A stretch of 64,000 bases of DNA from Verrucomicrobiales bacterium. Its GTDB lineage: Bacteria > Verrucomicrobiota > Verrucomicrobiia > Verrucomicrobiales > SLCJ01. Each line of letters opens with the position of its first letter. Within the stretch, counting starts at the first letter, position 1. Location of the stretch: NCBI GenBank assembly GCA_024636835.1, contig JAGXGH010000050.1:1-64000 (forward strand). Direction: 5' to 3'. Under the pieces are notes generated by a model. The model made no database searches. It was not told the DNA's origin and was given only the letters and a program-made list of their open reading frames with translations. The position numbers were made by a program, and so were the translations under genes. Shown piece after piece: positions 18,094 through 26,617 of this stretch.

Positions 18094-18999
18094 CTAAAGA
18101 GAGTCCGATCCACGTGAAGCCTCCTTGGAATAATTCTTTCTGGCCTTGGGGTGCCTGTACCAATGCCAGGTGACAATGAGATTGGGTAAGTAAAAATACT
18201 CAGCGGATTGGGTATCCACCAGGCCTCCAACATACGCGAGTTGAGGAGCATTGATAACCGTCGTATCGGGGAGGATGAATCCGGTCAACATATCCGAATC
18301 AGCATGGGCACGGGAATGGGTATGGACATGGGGATTTACGCTTTCGAGCTTTGGAGCGACAAACTGCCATAATTGAGAGCCTTCGAGATGCTCATGTACG
18401 TTACGCAGTTCGGGAAACGTCGCGCGTTTTACTCCATTGAGTCTGAGTATGCCGACAGTCTCAAGCTGTTCCGCGATGAGGATGGGAACATAGAAGATGG
18501 TCAAGTCCACGGCCCATTCCAACTTTGGAATAGCCAATTGGTAAGTGGTAATGAGCATGGAGTGGACATTGAGCAATTCAGGCAGGCTTGTTGTCAGCGC
18601 ATTGATATCGTACTCGTAGTATGGACTGAGCCGTTTGAGGTTCGGTGCGTTGAGATCCGATCCCGTATCGATTCGAAACATGCCTCGAATTTCGTGCCAC
18701 GGGATGGTGTGTGAGCTGCTGCATTCCACGATATACGAGGTCAACAGAATGGATTCGCCACGATCATTGGTGATGGATCGGCGTTCTTCAGGGATGGACA
18801 TCTCCTCAAGCAACTCGTAAGCGGCTGGATCGACATATTCGCTGGCAGGGGATTCGCCCAGCCAGATTCCATTCTGGTCGAAACACTGAAGGAGGAGATC
18901 AGGGATCTTGCCCGTGGTCAAAAATGACTGCGAGGCTTTCGCGAACTCTGTTTTGGATGGTTCTGCGATACGGAATTCAGTTGGATAGGGTGTTTTCAT
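18094..18999 (-). CDS. Leucine-rich-repeat-like protein, copy 1
   Basis: I chose the ATG at 18999, which gives 301 residues, exactly the length of the second copy at 62134-63039. The N-terminal 100 residues are related to that copy (TGKIPDLLLQCFDQNGIW versus TGIIPDKLIPYYDQHGKW, then an ILLTS motif and a W/Y-x-E-I-R-G motif). The remaining 200 residues are irregular repeats of the type x-x-L-P-E-L-x-x-V and A-P-x-L-x-x-V, like receptor-L or BspA-type leucine-rich repeats. These usually bind proteins. No signal peptide is seen, so it is probably cytoplasmic. The repeats are less regular than in copy 2. Confidence 0.6.
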   Translation of the reverse strand: MKTPYPTEFRIAEPSKTEFAKASQSFLTTGKIPDLLLQCFDQNGIWLGESPASEYVDPAAYELLEEMSIPEERRSITNDRGESILLTSYIVECSSSHTIPWHEIRGMFRIDTGSDLNAPNLKRLSPYYEYDINALTTSLPELLNVHSMLITTYQLAIPKLEWAVDLTIFYVPILIAEQLETVGILRLNGVKRATFPELRNVHEHLEGSQLWQFVAPKLESVNPHVHTHSRAHADSDMLTGFILPDTTVINAPQLAYVGGLVDTQSAEYFYLPNLIVTWHWYRHPKARKNYSKEASRGSDSL

Positions 19000-19268
19000 G
19001 ATGAGGGTAGGTGATGTGGTTTTCGAGGATCTTGAGTTTGAAATAGTTGTCGTCCTCAAATGCCCTTTTCTGGCTTTTCAGCCGATCGACAAGGCCGTTC
19101 TCGCACTGACTTCAATTGAACCTCTCAAAACGTGTGTTTTGGCATGCGCTGAGAAACGATAGAATTTTCATCACAGTCAGTTATTCCTTATCTTCTCCTC
19201 GCGCGCCGGATGATGATCTTCGTGCCCAGCTGGTTCATCCATACGACTCTTCAAAAGACGACTTACTC
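19000..19268. other. Spacer upstream of LRR-like copy 1
   Basis: No gene is supported. A minus-strand ORF beginning MKILSFLSACQ is closed by TGA after about 19 codons. The same frame then stays open for about 40 codons that overlap the start of the LRR-like gene. This may be the trace of a small lost gene between the ATPase and LRR-like genes. Confidence 0.3.
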
Positions 19269-19324
19269 CACCCTTCGGATAGGCTGAAAGGCCTATTTGG
19301 GTGACTGAATTCATGCTGTTGGTA

Positions 19325-20269
19325 TCAAACCCTCAGCATGTTCAGGTCTTCTGGATTTTCTGTATTAAGATCGACCTGGTGTTCCGGTTTGAAATTCACG
19401 AGATGCGCTCTCTCCTCGACTACCGCAGAAAGCAGGATCTCTTCGAGGTATCTGGCGCCTTTCTGATGGCGTAGTGCTTGGTCGATCCGAGATAATCCCA
19501 GGTCGATAAAACGATTCCGCCATATTTCAGGAACATGAACGGCCATCGATTCCACCATGTCGAGGTAGTCCTTTTCCTGAATTTGTGGGAGAATGAACAT
19601 CTCCGAAGAGAAGCGATTCACGAACTCTCTCGAAAGTGTGCGGGTAAGGTCTGGAAGTTCTGGAAGCGACGTGGTTTGCGGTGTCGTGTTGAAACCAATC
19701 CCGGTGCTGGATCGTTCCTCCCAGATTTCCTGGAATGCGGATCCACCGATGATCATGGTTTTATTCCGCAGGAAAGCTTCAGCCTCTTCGATGGAATGTT
19801 CGCCATCATTATCCATGTCCAAATCTTGAATCCCAAGCGGGATTCGGGAGTCACACAGAGAAAAGATTTCCGTACGAAGGAAAGAATTCCAATTGGATTT
19901 GTCCCGGCACTTGTCCAATTCATCAATGAAGATAATCGCGCCCTGGCTTTCTATGTTCTGATTGATGAAACTGAGGATGGTCGGCCATGTGGTGGCGCTT
20001 CCGCGGTTGGTTCCTCCAAGAATCATCCAGTCGCTCACCGAAATGGAAAGAAAAGGGACCTCCATCTCTTGGGCGAGAGCTTTGGCCAAAAAGCTCTTTC
20101 CTGATCCGGTAGGTCCAATGAGCCAAAAACACGCTCGAAACTTGATTGCGGAAAACTGGCGCCTGTCCACATAGAGGCACGCTCGGGCAACGGCGCTGAG
20201 TCGGTCAAATACTGGCTTTTGGTAGGGAAGAATCAAAGGGTTAGCTGATGGAGGATTAGAAGTATTCAT
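19325..20269 (-). CDS. AAA+ ATPase
   Basis: The start at 20269 follows a purine-rich AGAGAGGAA and gives 314 residues; the longer frame from 20323 lacks such a site. The Walker A motif is GPTGSGKS (about 52-59) and Walker B is AIIFIDELDK (about 111-120). An arginine-finger-like region is near SREFVNRF (about 215-222). The layout is that of a single-domain AAA+ protein of the ClpX/HslU-like type, without a zinc domain. It probably remodels a protein or nucleoprotein substrate. It lies upstream of LRR-like copy 1 on the same strand, and the two may be functionally linked (ATPase plus recognition protein), though they are 325 bases apart. Confidence 0.7.
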   Translation of the reverse strand: MNTSNPPSANPLILPYQKPVFDRLSAVARACLYVDRRQFSAIKFRACFWLIGPTGSGKSFLAKALAQEMEVPFLSISVSDWMILGGTNRGSATTWPTILSFINQNIESQGAIIFIDELDKCRDKSNWNSFLRTEIFSLCDSRIPLGIQDLDMDNDGEHSIEEAEAFLRNKTMIIGGSAFQEIWEERSSTGIGFNTTPQTTSLPELPDLTRTLSREFVNRFSSEMFILPQIQEKDYLDMVESMAVHVPEIWRNRFIDLGLSRIDQALRHQKGARYLEEILLSAVVEERAHLVNFKPEHQVDLNTENPEDLNMLRV

Positions 20270-20482
20270 TTCCTCTCTTTCCTGATTGCCAAACCTGGGT
20301 GCCGGAAACGGCACCCAGGACATGGCAACTGAAGCAGCAGTCAGAAAACACGGCAGTACATTGCGACAGTAAATAGTTCAGGACGCGGTCTCGATAAAAC
20401 CGGGTTCAAGGTCGCCAATTTATACCTGCTATGACAACCGCTAGGATTGCCTGCCTCACCGCTATGCTCCGATATTCGCTGC

Positions 20483-20755
20483 ATGCGTAATGATGCGACA
20501 CGAGGTTATGGGGATCAGCCTGCTGCTTGGATTGAGGAGGGTAAACTTAAACTACGTAAACCGCCTGTTTATTGTCGGATCGAACGAGGGTCTACTGGAC
20601 GTTATGCCCTCAGTCGTGGCTTTATGGGTTTTGGGAGCACGATTTCAAGTGATGCTGAAAATGTGGCTAAGGTGTTGTTGCTATATCCTCACCCTGAATT
20701 GATTTTACGCTGCCTTGAGGAGTTGGGGTGGAGTGATGTTCTCTCCCATTATTGA
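20483..20755 (+). CDS. Hypothetical protein, about 90 aa
   Basis: The ATG at 20483 (MRNDATRGYG) seems more natural than the upstream start at 20447. The C-terminal half reads like a folded helical protein (SDAENVAKVLLLYPHPELIL, then CLEELGWSDVL). No family is recognised. It lies alone between the ATPase gene and the riboswitch-like element, and it could also be a remnant. Confidence 0.4.
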   Translation: MRNDATRGYGDQPAAWIEEGKLKLRKPPVYCRIERGSTGRYALSRGFMGFGSTISSDAENVAKVLLLYPHPELILRCLEELGWSDVLSHY

Positions 20756-20818
20756 GGTAATTTATGACAAACCATGCTCGGGATATTGCTTGAGTGTTTG
20801 TATTGGATCGGGTATTCC

Positions 20819-20945
20819 TTTATCAGCATCAGGAGGGACTTGCTCACGTGAGTTCCGGCAACCTGGCCGAGACGCCAAGGTGCCCAGATGGGGGAGATCC
20901 CCCACGATGTGCGGAGCGGGAGAGAAACACCCGACCGAACGAAAG
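20819..20945 (+). promoter_or_regulatory. SAM-I-type riboswitch-like element (orphan)
   Basis: The order of conserved blocks fits the SAM-I family: TTATCA, GGAGGGAC, a short stem, GTGAGTTCCGGCAACC, a P3 hairpin (CCTGGC/GCCAAGG) and GGTGCC, followed by a P4-like GGGGGA/TCCCCC stem. A rho-independent terminator follows at 20966-21000. SAM-I riboswitches normally control methionine or SAM genes, but only an integrase stub lies downstream. The expected target gene has been lost or displaced. The assignment is by eye. Confidence 0.5.
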
Positions 20946-20965
20946 TCTCGTTTACTTTCCATCGA

Positions 20966-21000
20966 CGCCCATTCTGATGCCCGGGATGGGCGTTTTCTGT
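20966..21000 (+). terminator. Intrinsic terminator
   Basis: CGCCCAT (20966-20972) pairs with ATGGGCG (20986-20992) and is followed directly by TTTTCTGT. It suits the expression platform of the riboswitch-like element just upstream. Confidence 0.65.
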
Positions 21001-21039
21001 GACGGGCATGCCTGTGCGGTTCAACCTTGTTTACGCATC

Positions 21040-21306
21040 ATGAAAATCCCCACAGGAGCCGTCATTTCTCATCGCCAGAAAACCTCCGTTCCCAATCACC
21101 ATCTCTGGAACAATCACGGCATTTGGTGGTTCCATGCCACCGTCCATCTGCCCGACTATACCAGTCGCCGCATTCGCTTCAGCCTGCGCACGCGCAAGCT
21201 CGGTGAGGCAAAGCGCCGGCGTGATGAACTCCTCGAACGCGTGGCGGACAAAAACGCTGACGGTTCGCTGGATCTGACCACCATAGGTCGGTGGAGACGG
21301 GCGTAA
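21040..21306 (+). pseudogene. Tyrosine recombinase (integrase) N-terminal stub
   Basis: The 88-codon frame starts MKIPTGAVISHRQKTSVPNH and contains an arm-binding/N-terminal integrase region (NNHGIWWFHATVHLPDYTSR, then FSLRTRKLGEAKRRRDELL). It stops at TAA 21304-21306 with no catalytic domain. The 3' end of the HNH gene follows immediately on the other strand, so the rest was probably removed when the defence genes arrived. It marks the left edge of the defence island. Confidence 0.6.
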
Positions 21307-21312
21307 TTTAAT

Positions 21313-22203
21313 CTATTTGGCGAACACGTTCTTCCGGTGCCATGCGAGATGTTTTTCAGCAGGGCGAAGCTGCACGCCCTCGGCAAATCGGAGTGGATGC
21401 TGATCGAAGGACTTGAGCTGGCGGGCTTCGTCTCCCCATTCAGTGAAGACCTCCTCTGCGACAATCACGCGGAGTTTTTCGTCGATGGTCCAAAGGCCGC
21501 GATCAAACATCCAATGAGAGTCTCGGGTGAGGGAGAGCCCGTTGGTTGGATTGTTGTTGCGGCTCTTAGAGAAGGCATGGATGTGTGCGGCCTCAACGAT
21601 GGAATAGCCTTTTGCGGTATGACTCCCGTAGCCAGTAAGCGCACAGGTAAACCTGTATTGGGTGACCACAGTAACGCGAAACCGTGCGTCACGTCCGGTC
21701 GGCTGTAGGTCGTCGTCTGATTGTGACAGGGTGAACTCCAGCTTCTTCATTTCGGCTTTCGAGAACCCTAGGGCGACGAGTAAGGCGGCCTGTTCGTTCT
21801 CAGGAAACCAAGTGGTTATCAACTGATAGCGAATCTTCTTTCGCTCCTCTTTGTTGTGAAGATCCTGGAGGAAGTCATCGGTTAGGATGGCGTGATCCGT
21901 GCTGTGCGGAGATTCGCTGAGGTGATTGCTTTTCGTCCGCGGTTCCCAAAATCCTTGTGTACTGAGATGGTGGAAGGGAAGGTCTAGTCCCGGCTGACCA
22001 CCCCAGCGAGGTTGGCAAACCCGCCAGTAGGATTCAAAGCGCAAACGTAGCTCGGCCGACTTGTTCAATTGCGGTGATTCGATCAGGCTGTTCTCCGCCA
22101 TGTCAAAAAGGCAGAGCAGAAGCAGAGGCTTTTGAGGAGCGTGTCGTGCATTACCATCGCCCTTGGACTTCTGGACATTGGGATTGAGTCTGTCGTAGCG
22201 CAT
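21313..22203 (-). CDS. HNH restriction endonuclease with McrA-like N-terminal domain
   Basis: The N-terminal region (about 20-90) has HAPQKPLLLL and then LPFHHLSTQGFWEP. This is the pattern of the sulfur-binding or modified-DNA-binding domain of ScoMcrA-like type IV enzymes (APHKPLLLL, then PFWRLQ-x-DGLW). The C-terminal domain has an HNH nuclease motif: CALTGY (187-192), EAAHIHA (204-210), NNNPTNGLSL (216-225) and RDSHWMFDRGLW (227-238). The likely role is cleavage of phage or foreign DNA carrying a base or backbone modification; the actual ligand is not shown by the sequence. The gene is followed upstream by a small PD-(D/E)XK gene on the same strand. Confidence 0.75.
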   Translation of the reverse strand: MRYDRLNPNVQKSKGDGNARHAPQKPLLLLCLFDMAENSLIESPQLNKSAELRLRFESYWRVCQPRWGGQPGLDLPFHHLSTQGFWEPRTKSNHLSESPHSTDHAILTDDFLQDLHNKEERKKIRYQLITTWFPENEQAALLVALGFSKAEMKKLEFTLSQSDDDLQPTGRDARFRVTVVTQYRFTCALTGYGSHTAKGYSIVEAAHIHAFSKSRNNNPTNGLSLTRDSHWMFDRGLWTIDEKLRVIVAEEVFTEWGDEARQLKSFDQHPLRFAEGVQLRPAEKHLAWHRKNVFAK

Positions 22204-22231
22204 TGATATAAGTTTGGAGGTGAGCTACTTG

Positions 22232-22582
22232 CTAGATTTGATGGAATTGCTTGATGAAGTCTTTGCGGTTTTGCAGGAACTGACGATGAGTATCGTGGTT
22301 TAGTGGACGTTTCTCATCGGTGAAGGCGGGGGCGATGTATCCCCAGTTGGAGTTGCGGGCAAAGTAAACAATATAATCGACGTTGCTTCCCTCCCATTGG
22401 TTGTAGACAATGTGGTCCTCATTTTTTGCATCGACGGTTTTGATCTGGATTCTGAAAAAGTTTGGACCGTCGGATATGAGAATGTCGGTCTGATGCCCAT
22501 GGTCGAGGATTGGTAGGAATACTTGCCAACCATCCCGCATCAGCCAGGCAACACTCAAACTCTCGTATGAGCTGTTTTTCAT
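22232..22582 (-). CDS. Small PD-(D/E)XK endonuclease-like protein
   Basis: I prefer the ATG at 22582 (MKNSSYESLSVAW), which is preceded by GAAGGAA; the frame extends to 22627. The 116-residue protein has the minimal endonuclease core: E7 in the first helix, D33 (HQTDILI), and Q46-I-K48 (IQIKT). It resembles the small group-I-intron-endonuclease-like family rather than a full restriction enzyme. It is oriented with the HNH gene (29 bases apart) and divergent from the NERD-helicase gene, with about 175 bases of shared promoter space (22583-22756). Confidence 0.65.
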   Translation of the reverse strand: MKNSSYESLSVAWLMRDGWQVFLPILDHGHQTDILISDGPNFFRIQIKTVDAKNEDHIVYNQWEGSNVDYIVYFARNSNWGYIAPAFTDEKRPLNHDTHRQFLQNRKDFIKQFHQI

Positions 22583-22756
22583 GGCTTGGTGAGTTCCTTC
22601 TTTTGTTTGGGTTTTTCGTCCGGGCATCGTTGTAAGTTAGTGTAGGAGTAATGAGTTCTTGATAGAGTTTGAGTAGCTTGAATGGAAGCGGGAATCTCGA
22701 AATTCCTTGCGATGATTGTTGTATGTATCTCCCATGAATGGTTATGACCTTAGATC

Positions 22757-24466
22757 ATGGCGCGTTGGTGTATTTATCGTCCGGCAGATCGGGCACAGGA
22801 ATCGGAGATCCGAGTGGCTGAGTATTTGCGGAAGCTTGACGACAAGTGGCTGGTCGTTTGGGGGTATCTCTACAAGGATAGGAAGGGCTTAGAGCGAGAG
22901 GGGGATTTTCTTATCCTGGGCCCGGCAGGTGGAGCGCTAGTGCTGGAGGTGAAGTCGAGTATCCCAAGGGTTTACACTGGCACGGGATACGGCGAGGGGG
23001 ATGATAGTGGAGATCCGTTTGCCCAGTTGATGAAGGAATGGGGTGGCGTTGTTTCGACGATGAACAAGAAGGGGCATGGCCCATTCGCCGCCAAAGCGAT
23101 CTGTGTTCCCGGGGCGGAGACGTCAGAGGTCGATGCGGCTGGGTTTGCGGATGTTCAGCGCACGATGGTTCTAGGGAAAGCTGATCTAGAGGAGTGGATC
23201 AAAACGTGGGTTCGCTTATTCGGTGAGAAGGTTCGTTATCCAGTCGAGCCCGATCGGCAGCGGGTATTTGCGAACGCGTTCTGTGGTGGCAATGCTGCCT
23301 CACAACAAGGAGCGTTTATCGATCAAACGGAGGAGTTGTTTCGCCGGCACATTGAAGGGCAGTTTGGACTGTTGGAACAATTATCAGGAAACCGGCAATT
23401 ACTGGTCTCGGGCGGAGCCGGAACGGGGAAGACGATGCATGCACTTGAGCAGGCATTTCGATATGCCGCTCAGGGAATGGATGTGTTGTTCCTTGTCTAC
23501 AACAAGGCGCTGACTTTTCACCTTCGGCGCATCGTCGCGATGCGCAAGCTGGCCGTGGGATCGGTGACTGTCCGAGGGTGGGAAGAATTGTTCACTGAAT
23601 TGGTCGGTGATGAGGTGAAGGCTCCTGCATCGGATAACTACGATCTCTTGCAGCAATACTACGATAAGAATCTTCCGGTAGCGGTCATGCGAATGTCATC
23701 CAATGGTGGATGTGCAAGCTGGCCAAGCTACGACGCACTGGTGGTCGATGAAGGCCAGGATCACGACACGCAAGGACCGGAGACAAGCGAATCGATTCCT
23801 GATGGTGGATGGTGGGCGGTCTATCAATCCTTGCTCAAGGAAGGCGCTGCTTCCCCGGCAAGCATTTTCTACGACATAGGCCAGCGACCACCGTTTCGTT
23901 CTAAGGATGGCTTTGATGAGAATGCGCTTCTGGGCATGTGGTCTCAAGTGGCTATGGTGCGTCTTGATTCGGCACTACGCTACACTCGCAACATTTATGA
24001 ACTGTTGATGAGGAATCGCTCAGATGAAACGTCGACGCTCATCTCCGCTATCGAGCGAACAGAGTTCCTGCCCGAAGGTCCTGATCCGGAGTTTATTACC
24101 ATCGGCGAAAATCAAACTGTGCGCGATGTGGTGCTGGAGACAATTAGTCGTTGGAAGGCGCAAGGATTGAGTCAGCCCCACGAGGTGCTGATTCTCTATA
24201 GACGGACAAACATTACATCTAGTGTGCTTGGCGAGGGTGGTGTTCTTGGTTCCTACAATCTTAGAGAGATCAGCGATGATAATGCGCTGGAGAACACCAT
24301 CCGCCATTGTTCGATCAACAAAGCGAAGGGGCTGGATTCCAAGGCCGTGATTCTGGTCGGTATGCCGCTCTATGAGAATATTACTACTGACCGTGGACAT
24401 GATCACTACAACTGGTTCATGGCAGCAAGTCGTGCCCGGCAGCTCTTTGCGCAGATTGTTGAATGA
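22757..24466 (+). CDS. NERD-domain nuclease / UvrD-like superfamily 1 helicase
   Basis: The N-terminal NERD domain (about 12-110) keeps E17, D50 and E64-V-K66, the nuclease-related residues of this family. A UvrD/Rep-like helicase follows: Walker A GGAGTGKT (about 217-224), Walker B/motif II VVDEGQDHD (about 330), motif IV-like RYTRNIYELL, and a C-terminal motif with INKAKGLDSKAVIL (about 515) and the final MAASRAR. The protein would bind and unwind DNA and perhaps cut it. It is the first gene of a tight rightward run: its stop is 3 bases before the next start. NERD-helicases are frequent in defence islands. Confidence 0.8.
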   Translation: MARWCIYRPADRAQESEIRVAEYLRKLDDKWLVVWGYLYKDRKGLEREGDFLILGPAGGALVLEVKSSIPRVYTGTGYGEGDDSGDPFAQLMKEWGGVVSTMNKKGHGPFAAKAICVPGAETSEVDAAGFADVQRTMVLGKADLEEWIKTWVRLFGEKVRYPVEPDRQRVFANAFCGGNAASQQGAFIDQTEELFRRHIEGQFGLLEQLSGNRQLLVSGGAGTGKTMHALEQAFRYAAQGMDVLFLVYNKALTFHLRRIVAMRKLAVGSVTVRGWEELFTELVGDEVKAPASDNYDLLQQYYDKNLPVAVMRMSSNGGCASWPSYDALVVDEGQDHDTQGPETSESIPDGGWWAVYQSLLKEGAASPASIFYDIGQRPPFRSKDGFDENALLGMWSQVAMVRLDSALRYTRNIYELLMRNRSDETSTLISAIERTEFLPEGPDPEFITIGENQTVRDVVLETISRWKAQGLSQPHEVLILYRRTNITSSVLGEGGVLGSYNLREISDDNALENTIRHCSINKAKGLDSKAVILVGMPLYENITTDRGHDHYNWFMAASRARQLFAQIVE

Positions 24467-24469
24467 GCC

Positions 24470-26608
24470 GTGCCCACGATAGAGAGATTTGAGTTATTTG
24501 GTGCTCGCGACGTATTATGTCGCGCCCATGGATACTGTGGAGCTATGTCATCACGTAATCCATCAATCTCCAGGTTCCGCTCGCAGTTTGCTCGTTTGAA
24601 AGCGCTGTGGATACTTCGCGCATTTTCCACATCGAAGAGAAAAGACTGTTTCTTCAATGTGTCCGGGTTTGCTGATGACGACCTGGCTGAATTTCTTGGA
24701 CTGATGGAAACCGGTAATGGCGGAAGGGATCGAGCAGTTACAACCACTGCAATGAATCGCATGCATCACGAGCTCGAAGCTACAACCAAGGTGAGCAAGG
24801 TTCCACATCTAGCGCAGCGAAATCTAATGAGGTTTACTCAGGCTTTGGGGCTTGATCAAATCAGCTCTGAAATCCTCTCATTGTTGATCACGATAGCCGG
24901 GTCACCTGAACTTCGTGATATGTGGAGACTACTTAGAAAAATTCGTGTTGGTTCAGGAATGGTCGATCTTGTTTCGGCAATATTGGGTGTGAGTCGGATC
25001 AATGTGAAGAGTGCGTTGGATTCAAGATCAAGATTGATTCAAACTGGTTTAATCGAAAGCGAAGACGGATTTAAAGAGTGGGAGTTAGCTGAGGCGTTTT
25101 TTGAACGAAAATTATCTGATACGGATTTGATCGAGTTTTATGGCGTGAACAAAGCGCCTGATGCAGAACTTACCTGCGAGAGCTACACTCACATCGGAGC
25201 AGCGTTGGAACTGCTCCTAAATTACCTACGTGTGATAAAGAAATCGAAGGTGAGGGGTGTGAATATTTTGCTCTATGGAACACCAGGGACGGGAAAGACG
25301 CAGATGGCTAGAGCAATAGGAGACGAATTATCCATGGTGGTCTTTGAACAATCTCCAACCAATGAGAATGGGGGGATTCGTAGTCCTATGGATCGGTTGA
25401 AAGGTCTGCAAATGGCGGGGACTGTTCTTGCCTCAAGTGGGGGGCTGCTCGTTTTCGACGAAGCAGAAGATGTGTTTTGTGGGTCTTTTCTATCGCGTTC
25501 CGTAGCAGCTGAGCACAAGGCATGGATCAATCGACTACTTGAGGAAAACGCAATGCCGACGATTTGGATCTCAAACTCTGTGCGCTCAATGGATTCGGCA
25601 GCACTTCGACGTTTTGATATGATCCTTGAAGTGCAGGTTCCCCCACATGCGAAGCGGGTTGAGATGCTTGAGCGTGAAGCTGGGCAGTTTATGGAAAAGA
25701 AGACGATTGAGTGTTTGGCGGAAAATGATCGTCTCTCACCGGCTATTTTGAAGAGAGCGGTTAAGGTGGTGGATGCCCTTGGTGAGAATGCGTCTGCATT
25801 CGACAGGAAGTCCGCGTTTTTAAACCTTACGAGTGCGACACTGAAAGCGCAGGGATTTAGAGGTGTAGATGAGCCTCGTGTTGATTATATTCCTCACGAT
25901 GTTTACGACGTTTCATTGGTCAATGCAGACTGTGATTTGGCGAGTATAGCCAGCAATCTCTCGCATAATCCCAGTGCAAGAATTTGCCTGTATGGGCCAC
26001 CGGGAACAGGAAAAACTGCATTCGGACACTGGCTGGCCAAACGATTGGGCAAGCCTCTGTTGGTCAAGAAAGCATCAGATTTACTCAGTCCTTATGTTGG
26101 AGAAGCGGAAAGATTGATTGATGAAGCCTTTTTGCAGGCGGATCGGGATGGAAGTTTACTGCTGATCGACGAAGTGGATTCGTTTCTCAGGCCACGTGGT
26201 GAGGCGGTTCGATCTTGGGAAGTAACCCAGGTGAATCAGATGCTGACTTCTATGGAAAGTTTTCCCGGTGTGTTCTTGGCAACTACCAACTTGGTCGAAG
26301 GTCTTGATTCAGCCGCTTTACGTCGCTTCGACATCAAACTTCATGTCGACTTTCTATCTGGGGAACAAGTCTCCAAGTTGGTTCAGGTCTACTCCAGTCA
26401 CCTGCAACTGGGAGAGCCTGTAGAGGAAGTCCTCGACTCTGCGGCCCTGCTCAGTGGAGTCACGCCAGGAGACTTTGCAGTTGTTGCCAGACGTCACCGT
26501 TTTCACCCTCTTCAAGGTCCCCAAGGTCTGGTCGATGCCGTGATAGGGGAATTGAAACACAAACAGATTCAAGCACCAAAGATTGGCTTCTTTGCGTCGG
26601 ATGTGTAG
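24470..26608 (+). CDS. Tandem AAA+ ATPase (Cdc48-like double domain)
   Basis: The GTG at 24470 gives 712 residues; the ATG at 24545 (MSSRNPSIS) is an equally good start. The first 230 residues are unrecognised and helical. AAA domain 1 has Walker A YGTPGTGKT (about 268-276) and Walker B LLVFDEAED (about 325). AAA domain 2 has YGPPGTGKT (about 506-514), LLLIDEVDSF (about 563) and the sensor LATTNLVEGLDSAALRRFD. Both sites look intact. The double-ring architecture suggests a motor that threads or remodels proteins. It is sandwiched between the NERD-helicase and a WYL regulator with almost no spacing, so the three probably work as one system. Confidence 0.8.
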   Translation: MPTIERFELFGARDVLCRAHGYCGAMSSRNPSISRFRSQFARLKALWILRAFSTSKRKDCFFNVSGFADDDLAEFLGLMETGNGGRDRAVTTTAMNRMHHELEATTKVSKVPHLAQRNLMRFTQALGLDQISSEILSLLITIAGSPELRDMWRLLRKIRVGSGMVDLVSAILGVSRINVKSALDSRSRLIQTGLIESEDGFKEWELAEAFFERKLSDTDLIEFYGVNKAPDAELTCESYTHIGAALELLLNYLRVIKKSKVRGVNILLYGTPGTGKTQMARAIGDELSMVVFEQSPTNENGGIRSPMDRLKGLQMAGTVLASSGGLLVFDEAEDVFCGSFLSRSVAAEHKAWINRLLEENAMPTIWISNSVRSMDSAALRRFDMILEVQVPPHAKRVEMLEREAGQFMEKKTIECLAENDRLSPAILKRAVKVVDALGENASAFDRKSAFLNLTSATLKAQGFRGVDEPRVDYIPHDVYDVSLVNADCDLASIASNLSHNPSARICLYGPPGTGKTAFGHWLAKRLGKPLLVKKASDLLSPYVGEAERLIDEAFLQADRDGSLLLIDEVDSFLRPRGEAVRSWEVTQVNQMLTSMESFPGVFLATTNLVEGLDSAALRRFDIKLHVDFLSGEQVSKLVQVYSSHLQLGEPVEEVLDSAALLSGVTPGDFAVVARRHRFHPLQGPQGLVDAVIGELKHKQIQAPKIGFFASDV

Positions 26609-26617
26609 AAAGCAATT

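Noticed and set aside
19535..20104. Plus-strand 189-aa ORF opposite the AAA+ ATPase
   Set aside because: It is antisense to a gene with clear Walker motifs and has no protein-family features.
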